A DNA stretch of 64,000 bases from NCBI RefSeq assembly GCF_000350225.1, contig NW_005178992.1, forward strand, positions 1 through 64,000, written 5' to 3'. Made by a program: the position numbers and the translations under genes. This document shows positions 43,269 to 55,443 of this stretch, piece after piece. The DNA comes from Chondrus crispus. Lineage: Eukaryota > Rhodophyta > Florideophyceae > Gigartinales > Gigartinaceae. Every line of letters begins with the position of its first letter. Positions within the stretch are counted from its first letter, which is position 1. Below the pieces are notes generated by a model. The model ran no database searches. It saw nothing but the letters and a program-made list of their open reading frames with translations, and was not told the DNA's origin.

Positions 43269-44233
43269 TGTAGTGCAATACGCACCTGAAAAGGGGGGTG
43301 AAAAGAAAGGAAAATATTTTTTATGAAAAGTAGTCCGGGTTGGGGGACACACGTGTGAATAATTGCACAGTTTTAATTTTTAATTATTTTATTTTATTTA
43401 GTTAATTAGTTGGCATTAATTTTGCTGACATTAGATTAGATCTAGGATCTAGCGCTGCGAGCTACTGTAGTGGCTCCGGCGGGGCGATATATACTTTAGC
43501 CCTCTGACGACGAAGTCAGTAAAGGTAACCCAAGTTGCCGGAGTTGAATGTCGCCTTGGTCGAAGTCCGTCCCTACCAAGACGCTCCCTTTTACCTAAAC
43601 CTACGGCATCCTTCAGCCCTCGGGGGTCCCCGTTTTCCTTATCAATTTTCCTTTACTTCCCTATCCTTATTTTCCTTAATCTTGAGTTGGTTCCACCTTG
43701 TAGGATTGCGATCCGCAACGTGACGTCATTTGCCATCGGGCTTCTGTGTTGGTGCACCAGTGGTGCTTTTCTCAGTGTTGGTTCCATCGGAATCTGGTTG
43801 CGACCGATCCGTTGTTGGTACTTTTCCATCGGGCAGTACGACGGTGTGGCGCTGCTTCGTTTTCTTCTTTCCCGAAGGGCTACGTTGCGACGTCCCCGTC
43901 GAAGACCTTATCAAGGGTATAAGGTGTACAAGGCGCTCTACGAGCATTGGATTTACGACCCATCGGACCAGGTTTACCTAAACACCCCTCCGAACTCGTC
44001 GAGCAGTTGCCTTTACAAGTCTCTACCACCATTTACCGATCCCGGGCTGGGCCCTTCTCTTTGCCCCCCCTATCAGGGATCCGAGCTACTGCGGGCCGCA
44101 AACCCGCTTAAAGAGGACAGGGAGCTTCGAACACTCCGTAGCGCTGTGCCGTTGGCAGTTGTTGTTTTTGTTGTTGTTGCTTGTGTTGGACCGTCAAACC
44201 TTGGTCTCTGCCTGACAGGCGCATTGCACTACA
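43269..44233 (+). repeat. LTR shared by E2 (3' side) and C (5' side)
   Basis: 965 bp, starting TGTAGTGCAATACGCACC and ending GCATTGCACTACA. It is preceded by an E-type polypurine tract and followed by a primer-binding site, so it acts as the right end of E2 and the left end of C at once. Its middle differs from both the E2 5' LTR and the E1 LTRs: a third LTR subfamily. Confidence 0.88.
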
Positions 44234-44237
44234 AAAG

Positions 44238-44255
44238 TGGTCTCCCGACCTAGAA
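44238..44255 (+). other. C primer-binding site and reiterated copies
   Basis: TGGTCTCCCGACCTAGAA follows the LTR by four bases. A second LTR-end/PBS junction (CACTACAAAAGTAGTCTCCC) follows within about 95 bp, and a further ACCCGACCTAGAAA after that. Confidence 0.7.
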
Positions 44256-44489
44256 ATATTGGTGTACAGGAGACCTGATCAAGACTTTTTCCTACGACAG
44301 TCCAGGTCTGGAGACGCACTACAAAAGTAGTCTCCCGACCTAGAATTGCGTACAGGAGACCCGACCTAGAAACTGCGTAAGCTGAAACGGACTACAGAAG
44401 TTTTTCTGCGACGTAAGTTTATTCAGGTGCGGTGGCGTTTTCTATTTTTTTCTTTTGTGTTAAGTTAGGTTCGTTTTTGGTAACGAACC

Positions 44490-46796
44490 ATGTCGACAAA
44501 CGCCCCCGGAGACGTCGGTCCCGGGGCGAGTAGGAGCGGATCGGCAAGGGCGTCGAGGATCCCGCGAGGTCCTCGCACCCGAAGCCAGGCCAATACGGCA
44601 ACGTATCCCGATGGTCAAGAATCCCCGACGGGGATTGAAGCCGACAAGGATAACCTATCCTACAGGTTCGAGAAGATGGGCGAGGAAATTCGCCAAGAGA
44701 TGACGAAAAATCTCGAGGCTGAAGTAGCCCTCGTCCGGAAGCAACTAGAGTTGCAAGCATCCGAGTTCCACACCGTTTTGGGAGAGTTGTCGGCTCGAGT
44801 GGATCTCGTCGACAAGGAGCGAGGTGAGGCGACCGACAGTCTGGAGCCAGAGGTCCTAGCTTCGCTGAAAATTTCAGTCAAGGACGCGAGGCGCGCCGCG
44901 AATCAAGCCTTGGAATCTTTAGGAAAATTTAGGACAAGCATCGATGACCGATTCGATCGCGCCGCGCAACGTCTCAAGGACCTCGAGCAGGCCGCGGATC
45001 AAGCTCCGCAAGGATCCGACGACGAGCCGCTTCCTTCGGGTAGAGAGGGCGACCGCCGGTCGAAGAAGGGCAAGCCTGCTCGTTAGCAGAGCTCCAAGTC
45101 GAAGCCCTCCAAGAAGGACAAGCGACGTACAAGCAAGGGTCACTGTAGTGACGATCCGGAGAACCGCGACTCACAGTCGGAGTCGCTTGGTCCCTCCGAA
45201 GATGGTAACGGCGGTTCGTCGAACCATTCGGGCGATTCCGAACGCCGTTCAGAAGAAGGAAACGGAATTTCGTCAAGCAAGAAAATTTCCTCCCGACGAG
45301 TCGTAGTCACTTCGTCCGCCTTGCAGAAAGACAAGGACGCGGAGCCCGAAGATGTCGCAACGCGGCGCGGGCCGCGATGAGAGGAGTTGGAGGAGCTGAA
45401 TCCGACCAACTACCTCTTCAAGAAATTACTTTCGTACCGAACATACCGCTTGCGGAACCCGCAGACATATTTGTCAAGTTCCCGGCGGACCGCCGCACGA
45501 AAAATCAGGAAAGATATTCCGCCTAAGTTGAAGAAGGACAACACGTTCACAGGAGAGGACGGGGTCCTTGTGTTGGATTTTTTGGCAAAATTAGTTCAAG
45601 AGTTCGATACTCAAGAAATGAACGAGGGGCAAGCGACCCGCTTGTTGCCCGAATTTCTAAGCGGCATCACCTTGAGACAGTACACTTCGGTGTTTTAGAC
45701 GGCCGGGGCCCATCACGGAAAGATATCCGTTTGGTCGGAGGCCGTACAGTGGTTGTTGAGGAGTTTCGCAACTGACGAGGCGATCCGTCAAGCCGTGCTC
45801 GCATTGCCAGAAGTTCAGCAAAGACCGTCTGAAGACGAGATGGAATTTTATATCCGTATGACGGACGCAAGCAATCGATGTGAAAACGCATATTCGATGG
45901 AAGAACAAATGACGATGTTTATTGAAGTACTCGATTCGAGTATCAAGCCAATGGTATCTCAATACCGACAAGACAATCGGGACGTTTCGTTTTTGAGAGT
46001 AGTTAATTACGCGAAGGCGCATGGCTCGGCGAGCGGCGCTAAGGACAAGAAGACCAAGAAGGTCACGATTCAGACGCCGTCGACAATTAGGGCGGGGAAG
46101 AAGCCGAGGGCTTCTTATCCCGGTCGCAAAAGTCACGCCGCAGTCCATTTAGCCGAGTCCATTTCCGCGTTAGGTGAGTGCCGTGCGCATGGAAGCAGCG
46201 AAAATCACTACGAAGGAGCGTTAGTAGCCAAAGGCGAGTTCATTGAGCCATCAGAGGGCTACGGACACGAGGACTATGGGGACAGCGGGTCGTCAACTTT
46301 ACCGACGCCTGCATACACGACGGAGTCGTTTTCAGAGCCCACGGATCCCGTGATGATGTTTCGGGGGCGCGGCCACATGCCGGCGCGGCGCATTCCGATG
46401 GAAGACAAGGGTACGACGTTTGGAAGGCCAGGCTGGATGGGAAGGCCGCAACGTCAAGGAAGGCCGCCGGCCCGTGGAGGACCTAGGCCGCAGTATCCCG
46501 TCAAGAGGCACGGACTGGTGTGCTATTATTGCTATGAAAAGGGGCACGCCGCCCCAACGTGCATTCTTTCTCTCCGGGAAATGCACCGAGTTTTGGGAAA
46601 GTATGAGGCGTTGTTTCCGATGGAGAGGTTAGGGATACCATCGACGAGTTACCTGAAGGTCAAGAATTGGTTCGATTCGCAGACGGCGAGCACGCCGAGT
46701 GATTCAACGCTGAGGTCGAACCAACCCTTCAGAGGTCCCATCGCCGGGCCCGCGCCGTCGGATGTGAGAAGGATCCCGCAGCGGCAGGAAAACTAG
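44490..46796 (+). pseudogene. C gag region
   Basis: Same domain order as E1 gag, with the capsid-like helical domain near 45.5-46.0 kb and a zinc knuckle CYYCYEKGHAAPTC near 46.52 kb. It is very similar to E1 across its length. About three breaks. Confidence 0.83.
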
Positions 46797-46843
46797 AGAG
46801 GGTAATCTCGCATGAGTCGCGAGAGGCACAGGGTCGACGTACT

Positions 46844-49800
46844 GTGCCCGGGGCTCAGCCCCGTTCCCCGTCTCTAAAGGAAAAATCAGGCCTCGAGGAG
46901 GAGGTTGTTGGATTGGTGGATAAGCCCAAAGGGCCAGCTCAAGTCAAGAAAATGTTGAGCCGAGCCCGAGATCATCCGCTGGAAGAAGTTCGAAGACCCT
47001 GGTGCAGGGTTAAGCGAAGGGAGTGTCCCGAGAAGATTTTGGTCCTTGCGCGAAAAAACTACAAAGTTTACGCGGACATCGGACCCACAATTGGATTGAT
47101 GAGCCGGGTGTTGTCTGTTTTGGACACCAGCGCAGGACCAAACCTTGTGCGAAAATCGGAACTCCCAGCTGGAATGGAAACTCTACTGTCCTACGGACCG
47201 ACCCAAGACATTGGCGACGCGAACAGTAGGCCACTCCGGACTCTCGGCACAATTAGAATGCCTGTGAGGCTTGGAAAATTTGTGGCCACACCGAGTTTAT
47301 TGTATGCCAAAAGCTGGCGGTGCCGCTAATTCTAGGCACGGACTACTGTGACCGGTTTGTGAAAGCCATTTATCCAAGGAAGAAATCGGTTGAGTTGGCG
47401 GATTTCTCGGAGGTTCCGATAGTTAGGCGGTTCTCGACGAGAAAAGGGAAGAAGAATCTCGTCGCGGGAGAGGACGAGAATGATGGAAAGGTGGAGCGAA
47501 TTTCCCCTAAGGCAAAAGTGGCAAGAGCCACGACTATCGAGCCAGGGACGCAATGCGTCGTGGAATGCACCTCGAAGAGGGCGGGCTTGGTTGTGGTTCA
47601 GCGGTACTCGTCGTTGTACGAAAGTCACGAGTTGACGTGCACGAATGGTGTCGGTCAGGTTGAGCCTGACAGGCCATTTCGTTTACTCGTTGCGAATTTT
47701 AGGACGTGCCCTGTCAGGGTGCAAAAAGACCAAGTAGTGGCTGAATTATTACCGCAACCGAGGGCCGTGCTCGAGAGCAAAACCACCATCGGTGAAGTTC
47801 TCGGAATTCAAGAAAGGAAGAAGGAAATTTTTCCTAATTCCACCAAGACGCCTACGGGCGAGACAAGATGCGAACCGTCGGATCAAGATCGCGAGGACCA
47901 GCCAGAAGAACGGTGGGCAGGGCTCTCCGTGTCGGCATCTACGAAGCCGCAACGCAGGATTGAGCCGCCACCGCCGGACGTGAAGGAACTCGACCTTAGC
48001 CGCGTGCCGGACCGGCTGCGCGAAAGATTCCGCCGGATGTTAAAAAAATATTTCCGCATGTGGGATGGGACCCTCGGTGAGATCAACACCACGGTCCACC
48101 GGATTGAACTGGCTCCGGATACAAGGCCAATTGCACAAGCTCCCTACCGAGCCGGTCCAAAGGCTCGGGAAGTCGAGGACGCAGAAGTACAGAAGATGTT
48201 AGAAGCAGGAGTCATCGAACCGGCGCAGTCAGAATGGGCGTCGCCCGTTTTATTAGTGCCGAAGCCGGACGGATCGATGCACTTTTGCGTAGACTATTGC
48301 AGGTTAAACGCGGTAACGATAAAAGACACGTACCCTTTACCGCGCATGGATGAGTGTCTGGACTCGCTTGGAGACACCAAGGTCTTTTCCGCGTTGGACG
48401 CGATTTCCGGGCATTGGCAGATGCCTATTCCGGAAGCGGACCGCGACAAGACAGCTTTTTCGTGCCACTCAGGTCTCTACCGTTTTTCAAGAATGCCCTT
48501 TGGGCTTACCAACGCGCCAGCGACGTTTCAGAGAGCCATGGATATCCTGCTCTCTCCGTTCCGTTGGAAATGCTGTTTGGTGTATCTGGACGACATAATA
48601 ATTTTTAGCAAGTCGTGGGAGGAGCACATCGTGCACGTGGATGAAATACTTTCTGTATTGGAGAAGGCAGGTGTGAAGCTCAAGCTTTTCAAGTGCAAAT
48701 TTTTCGTCGAAAAGATCAAGTACCTGGGCCATGTCGTTCGGCCAGGTACATTGGAGGTTGATGCCGCTCGCATCGCGGCGTTGGAACAAGTGAGGTACCC
48801 TCAAACGCAGACCCAGCTCAGAAGCTTTTTGGGACTTTGTAATGTCTACAGCAGGTTTGTCCCACATTACGCGAAAATTGCGCATCCGCTCAATCAACTA
48901 TTGAAGAAGGGACAACCGGTCCAATTGGAAGGATTCGACAAAATGTGTGAAAGAGCTTTTCATAAGCTCAAGGACGCCATCTTGGCGCCACCGGTGTTGG
49001 CGCTGCCGAGGAAGGATCTACCCTACTCGGTAGATACCGATGCAAGCGACTATCAAATTGGCGCTGCATTATTTCAAACACATCCGGATGCGCAACGTAA
49101 ACCCATCGGGTTCTTTTCAAGAACGTTATCCGCAGCCGAGAGAAACTACTCCGTGTCAGAAAAAGAATGTCTAGCGGTAATTTGGGCCGTACAGACTTTA
49201 AGACCATATCTATATGGCGAGCACTTCATTGTGCATACCGACCATGCCTCATTGAGGTGGTTGATGAACGTAACGGACCCCAGCGGGAGATCCATCCGAT
49301 GGAGGCTCCGCCTCTCGGAATTCGATTTCGAAATCAAGTACAAGAAAGGCAAGGCGAATAGTCAAGCTGATGCCCTGTCAAGATTACGGACGGCAGGAGA
49401 AACCGTCGACGAAATCGACGACGAAATTCCATGCTTTATGGCCAAACCGTGCGAGGGAACAGTGGAGGAAGAGGGCAGTTTTGACGCGTTAGACGACATC
49501 CTCGCTCTTGAGGGGGAACCGCCCCTGAGCGCCTGGATCAATTCCAATCTGTCACTCCGGAGGAGCTCATTCGCGAGCAAGCCGTCGACCCCTACTGCAC
49601 CCGCATCAAGGAATAAATGGACGCCGGAAAGGTGAGAACGTTCACATGGAGGCCGAGGAATTCGAAGGAACTCTATGCCGTACCGCCGCAGAGTTTGTAC
49701 AAGTGGTGATACCACAATCGTTAAGGGACGGCGTCTTAGGGTTGAGCCACTACGCAAAATTGGCAGGCCACCCGGGAGACAGGAAACTTTACAAGACTTT

Positions 49801-51240
49801 GAGAAGATATTTATATTGGCCTACGATGGCCCTAGACTGCTATGCAGTCGCGAAGAATTGCGCCGCATGTGCGCGGGAAAGAGTGAAGTTAAGAAGAAAC
49901 ACGAAGGAATTGAAGCTGTTCACGCCCAAAGCGCCGCTGGAGTTGTCGCCATCGACATCCTCTGGGAGCTAATTACAACTAAACGAGGAAATCGGTATAT
50001 TCTCGTGATCAGCAATCGATACTCGAAACTGGTACGAACCGTACCGTTGAAGAAGATATCAGCTGCGCACATCGCACAAGCCTTCGTTCACCATTGGGTA
50101 TTCGTGTACGGACCGCCGGTCAAGCTGCTGTCCGACAATGAAACACAGTTCACGGCCCGGTTCTTTCATAACGTCTGTCGAATTCTCGGCATACGCAATG
50201 TGTTCACGACTACGTCCCACCCGCAAGCCAACGGCCAAGTTGAGAGGTTTAACCGCACGCTGACTTCCGCGTTGCGGAAATACGTTGGAGAGCATCCCAA
50301 GGACTGGGACCTATTTAGCAACGCCGAGACGTTCGCATACAACACGCAAGTTCATCGAAGTACGAACATTGCGCCCTTCGAGCTGGTGTTAGCTCGAGCG
50401 CCGAGAAGCATTGCGTTACAAGCGCAGCCAACTTTGGAGAACTTTAGCTCGTCACGAGCATACTACCTGAAATGGCAGTCGTGGTTGGAGAGCCTAATGC
50501 GAAGCGCCGATAGGAGTTTGCGGAAGGAACAAGCCCGGTACAAGCGAAATTTCGACGCACGCCTTCGCAAGCCGCAGTATGAGATCCCACCGGGGTCCTA
50601 CGTGTTCCTCCGGAAGGAGCAGAGCACGGCTAGCGAACCAAAACACAAGCTGGCACAAGTGGCCACAGGACCTTTTCAGGTCCGAAGATCGGATCATCAT
50701 ACGATTGTCATCGCCACTGGCGATCAGGAGGAACGCGTATCGCGAGACATGGTGGAGTTAGCCCCAAGCCCGATGGACTATGCGCCGATAACTGGCCTAC
50801 GGCAAGCGCTACAGTTCCTGGGAGAGCCGGAGCTAAACGAAGAAGGAGAGGTAATGGAGGACGAGGAACGTCCTCACACCCGTGCGACTACGACGGACGA
50901 GGATAATTAAGTTGGTCGAACGCCGACAGCGGAAACACCTCCAGACCTACGCGAGTTCGGAAAGTCCAGAGAAGAGGATGAGTTGAAAGATCTTCGGAAG
51001 GGGGAAGGACAGTTGGACACGCAGGAAGAAGGAAACGAGAGTCAGGAGTATGTGATCGACAAGATCGTAGACCATGGCTACGACGAGGAGAAATTAATTC
51101 TCAAAGTGAGATAGTATGAGTATACCATCGAGGACGCAACGTGGGAACCTATTGAGCAGATCCCCCGCAGCGCGGTAGTCACATATTTCCGAAAGAAAAG
51201 GCTGCCCTTACCCACGCAAGCGTCGCAGGCACAACCGGAA
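46844..51240 (+). pseudogene. C pol region with chromodomain
   Basis: Retropepsin (about 47.1 kb), reverse transcriptase (about 48.2-48.8 kb, VYLDDIIIF), RNase H (about 49.0-49.4 kb), integrase (about 49.7-50.6 kb, [26 protein letters not shown]) and chromodomain region (about 51.04-51.2 kb). The RT-RNase H part remains one long frame. About five breaks. Confidence 0.85.
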
Positions 51241-51381
51241 TAGCCATCGTAAATAGAATTAGTAGGTTAGAGACAACAGAGAGGTCAGAACTTTGAAGAA
51301 GGAACGCATCTACGAGGTGCGCAAATAAGGAGTTTGAAGGAGAGGAGAGCAACGCAGAGAAGCGAGACTGTATCCTTGGAT

Positions 51382-51396
51382 GAGGCATTGAGCCTC
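51382..51396 (+). other. Small hairpin in a block shared by three elements (C copy)
   Basis: GAGGC-ATTGA-GCCTC, the counterpart of 22335-22349. The following GACGTTTCGAACGGACGGTCCGCC also matches the E2 block at 38.49-38.51 kb. Confidence 0.5.
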
Positions 51397-51470
51397 TCGG
51401 AAAACACACACGCCTCATCACGGTACGCACGAGAAATGACGTTTCGAACGGACGGTCCGCCCGCGTGGGG

Positions 51471-51520
51471 GATGATGAAATCAAAATATATATACATATA
51501 TATAATTTGATTTCATCATC
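51471..51520. repeat. 50-bp near-perfect palindrome at the C/A' junction
   Basis: Arms GATGATGAAATCAAA (51471-51485) and TTTGATTTCATCATC (51506-51520) enclose an AT-repeat centre that is itself nearly self-complementary. Left of it is sense-oriented C, right of it reverse-oriented A'. The left arm corresponds to E-type 3' sequence (compare 22.41 and 38.52 kb), so the junction lies inside the palindrome. Confidence 0.9.
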
Positions 51521-54500
51521 CGCAGCTCTCCACGTAGAGAGAACTCCGGCGGGGGTCGGCTGAGGACGAGCTCGAAGGGCGTGGTACTCGTCGTAAGATG
51601 TACGTGGGAGCTGTACGCATACGTGAGCGGCCCCACGTACACGTCCCAGTCGCCCTGATGTTCGCCGACGTAATTGCGTAACATCGAAGCGATCGTCTGA
51701 TAGTATCGCTCGACCTGCCCGTTCGTCTGGGGGTGGTACGCCGAAGTGTACAAGTTCGTCACCCCCAGAACACGGCATGTGCTGTGGAAGAACTTCGTGT
51801 TAAACTGCGGTCCGTTATCCGACAGTAGCGAGCGTGGGACGCCGTATTTAAATACCCACGCGTCGCAGGACGCGACAGCGACCGTGTACGCGGTTACGGT
51901 CCGCAGTGCCACAACTTGAGTCAGCTTGGTGAAACGGTCCGTAATTAGGAGAAGGAACCGTTTCCCTGCCTTCGTCTTGGGTAGCGGTCTCAAGATGTCG
52001 ATGGCGAGGCTCTCAAGCGGCCGTGTTGCCGGAAACAACTTCAAACGGTTGAGGTGTTTCCGCAACTTAAAACGGTTCATCCGCATGTCTGGCAGCCTCG
52101 CACCGTAGCTGCGACATCTGCAGCGAGATGGGGCCCGTAGTACTCGCGACGGAGCGCGAAGTACATACGGTTCTGGCCCGGGTGCTCCGCGATGGTTGGT
52201 GTGTGGCAGAGCTGGAGAAGCCGCGCCCGTAGCGTCCGTGGCACCACGACCTGTACGATGTCAGGGTCGAAGGGGTGTCTCCGTTTGAGCACCCCGTGGT
52301 GGTCCTCGAAGAACGCGGAGTCCCGGGACTCTGACTGTCGCGCCAGTACGGTCTGGCAGAAGTCATCCACGCGTTGCTCTTCGGCTATCTTCTCTAACGT
52401 AAGAGGGACGGGAAGGTCGTTCTGCGGATGGGCGACCGTGGAGGCGGGCGTGCCAACTTCGGGTTGTTCGGCGCGCTCGATGTCGAAAGCGTCAAACTCG
52501 TCGTTCTCCTCCCAGAACGAGGTGGGTCCTTCAAGAGCGGGGGCCTCGTCGTCGCCCCTCGGCTCGTCGCGCGTACGGACGCACGAACCTCTTCGCGATC
52601 CGGCTTGGTTCCTTGTTGTCACGTAGACATGGATGGCCTTGTGATCGCAGCTCGCGGTACAGACGTGGTCCGCGAGCTCGTCCGACATGTCACGGACGGT
52701 CGTACCCGCACCGAAGGTGGGAATGTCGTCATCCACCTCGACGACTGGGCGAGGGTCGTCGGTGACCCTTGGCGACACGAGGCGTGACAGGGCATCGGGC
52801 ACCTGGTGCACGCGCCCGGGGCGGTACTGGATGGTGAAGTCGTATTCCGCCAACCGCAGTCGCCACTGGGTAAGCCTTCCGGACCTCTCCGTGAGGGACA
52901 TAAGCCATCGGAGGGCATCATGGTCCGTCCGGATGGTGAACTTGGTACCTTCGACGTACGGCCGTAGTGTGCGGACGGCCCACACTAAGGCAAAGCATTT
53001 GCGCCCCGTAGCGCTGTAGTTGCGCTCACTATCGGACAGTGAGTACGACCAATACCCGACGGGTCGCCAATCGTTCGCCTCTTCGTGTTCCTGGAGCAAC
53101 GTACAGCCCAGTTGATAGGCACTAGCATCCGTGTCGATCATGTACGGCCGACCGTACCGCGGCAATGCTAGGATCGGCGGGGAAATCATGGGCTCCTTCA
53201 ACGCTTCGAATGCTTGAAGTTGCGGCTCCGTCGGGTTTTCGAAGTCGAGGTCCGCGTCTTTGCGCGTCATTTCCGTTGATGGACGCGCAATTTTCGCGAA
53301 CCCCTTCACGAAGCGGCGGTAGACGTTACACGCCCCGAGGAATGACCGCATCTGCATCAGGGTCGTCGGGAACGTGAACGTTTTGAAAGCGTCCGCTGCC
53401 GCTTCGGCGACGCTCAGCTTACCTGGGGAAATGACGTGCCCCAGGTAGTGCACCTTCGATTGGAAGAAGCTACACTTCTTGAGCCTGAGGGAGATTCCGG
53501 CGCTCCGCAACAAGCTCAAGACAGTGTCGAGATGCTTTGCGTGTTCCCCGTGCGTACGGGAGAACACGATGACATCATCCAGGTAGACGAGGCATATCTG
53601 CCATCGGACGCCAGATAGGATGATGTCGAGGGCACGTTGGAAGGTGGCCGGTGCCCCCTTTAGACCGAACGGCATACGCAAATGGCGAAACGTTCCCATA
53701 TGCGTAGTGAACGTGGTCTTGTCCCGGTCTTCCGGAGCGACGGGGATCTGCCAATAACCGGAATTGCAGTCCAACGTCGTGAAGACGGCTGCATCTCCGA
53801 GCGAATCGATGCAGTCGTCCATCCGGGGCAGCGGATACGAATCCGCTGCCGTCTTCGCGTTGAGACGCCGATAGTCCACGCAGAACCGAAGAGAGCCGTC
53901 TTTCTTCAGTACGAGCACCACGGGAGACGCCCACTCGGTGCTCGCGGGTTCGATTACCCTTGCGTTCAACATTTTGTTGACTTCCTTGGCGACCATCTCA
54001 CGCATGGACGGCCCCTTTCAGTAGGGCATTGAACGTATCGGCTTCGTACCCGGTTCGAGGGGAATGCGGTGTTCGGTCGCTCGGATCGTTCCGAGCGCCC
54101 CGCTCCACAGAGTCGAGTGCTTACGGAGCATCTCGAGCACATGGCCCCGGAACTTTTCATCATCGATGTATGACAAGTCGATTTCTTTTTCCCAATCCTC
54201 CGGCGGATTTTCGGGATCCTTTTTAGAGGCGGGTGCAGTGCCCCCTTCCGGCGGCGGGCACTTCGCCGGTCGGTCGTCCGTACCGGCTCCTCTCTTCTCG
54301 ACGGTTGCCCCCTGGGCGGGGCCTGGTCGACCAGCTCCTGCCGTTCCGACTTGATCGGTCAAGTCGGTGAGGTGTAGCGCGTGCGCGATCCCGTCGGCGA
54401 CGCGACGTTCGGGCGTCAAGATCCGGAGGGGGTTGCGCTTCGCATATCCCACGACGGTGTGCTTCGGAAGCCGCCTTTCCTGTCGCGAAAAGTTCGCGAC

Positions 54501-55160
54501 GATGACTTCCAAGGTCTGGTTCGGCAGGACCTCGACGACGCCGTTCGTCAGCCTCACTCCATGTCGGTGTTGGAGTGACGGCTTCGGCTCTATAAACACG
54601 AGGCCCTTCCCCGTCGTGGTAACGCGCACACGGGCCTGCGACCTCGCGGGGATGGTAACCCAGCGGTCGATTCAGATCGCCTGCGGGGTTTCGTCGCGTG
54701 CGTCAGCCCGGCTTGTCTGACGTCCGTGCCGCCTGGTTGGGGGAGTCGGCTCCCCTTTTCCGTCGACGATGGCAACGGAGCCACTTTGGCGGAGCTCCAA
54801 CCGTTGAGCTTCGATGTCGATACTTCGTACGTGTGCATCGATGAAGGCCGTACCCAGGAGGACCGGCACAGCGAGCTGGTCCGCCACGACGAACGGAATT
54901 CGTAACGTCGTGTTCCTCAACCGCACGGCCAGACGTACGACGGCCGAGAGCTTTAGCGGGTTACTATTCGCACCTGCCAATCGGGGCAGTGGCGCGTCGC
55001 GGATGACGTACCGCGATCAATCGGGAGGAAGGTCGGCCTTCCTCACCATATTGTACCCCGAGCACGTATCAACGGCGATCGTGCGGGGCTTGAAGGCATT
55101 TCCGTCCGGGGCTATCGAACCGAGGTCGTTGTAAATCGTCGGCGTCATAAGGCAAAAGAC
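51506..55160 (-). pseudogene. A' pol region
   Basis: Signatures seen in order on the minus strand: AVDTCSGYNMVR (retropepsin region), [37 protein letters not shown] (RT), DTDASAYQLGCTLLQ and RTDHDALRWL (RNase H), EYYGPHLAADV (integrase zinc finger), SLAIDILRPLP, LSDNGPQFNTKFF and YHPQTNGQVERYYQT (integrase core). The RT-RNase H-spacer part forms one long open frame of about 640 codons. No chromodomain is seen, as the element ends before that point. Confidence 0.85.
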
Positions 55161-55443
55161 GCTGTCGACCACCTTCGGCGTGCCCGTCTCGGCGAGATCG
55201 TTCCGCCTGGGCCGTCGGCGGCGGTTCCGACTTCTCTTCCGCGTCCTTCGGCCTTGGTCGCGGGGCGCCCTTCGGTCGGCCGCGTCCCCGCGACAAGTCG
55301 TGTTCGTACGCGGCTTGAATTCTTCTGGCGGCCCCGGGTCCCCCAGGGTCGGGCCGCCGGCGCGTGCGATGCGCTTCTTGTTAGGCACTTGGCTCACGGT
55401 TGCCACAGTGCCTTCCTCCATCGGCGCCGGGCTCACGGTTGCC

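Larger units (their letters stand above)
28757..44233 (+). mobile_element. Ty3/gypsy (chromodomain) element E2, with a nested solo LTR
   Basis: E2 has a 5' LTR (28757-29883), PBS, gag (about 30.1-32.3 kb), pol (about 32.3-36.7 kb) with chromodomain, a long 3' region holding a reverse-oriented solo LTR (39625-40668), an antisense ORF (about 41.5-43.2 kb), polypurine tract and an LTR at 43269-44233. The two bounding LTRs are of different subfamilies and lengths (1127 versus 965 bp), and the right one leads directly into another internal region (C), so the present structure is probably a recombinant of two elements. GAAAC (28752-28756) would be its left target duplication, but no right copy was found. 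It is broken, with about five breaks besides the insertion. Confidence 0.85.
44234..51490 (+). mobile_element. Ty3/gypsy internal region C (no 3' LTR)
   Basis: C has PBS, gag (about 44.5-46.8 kb), pol (about 46.8-51.2 kb) with chromodomain, and only about 250 bp of the 3' region before it ends at the palindromic junction with A'. It is very close to E1 in gag and protease and close to E1/E2 in the rest. It has no 3' LTR of its own in the window. It is broken, with about eight breaks, so it has probably been inactive longer than E1. Confidence 0.85.
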
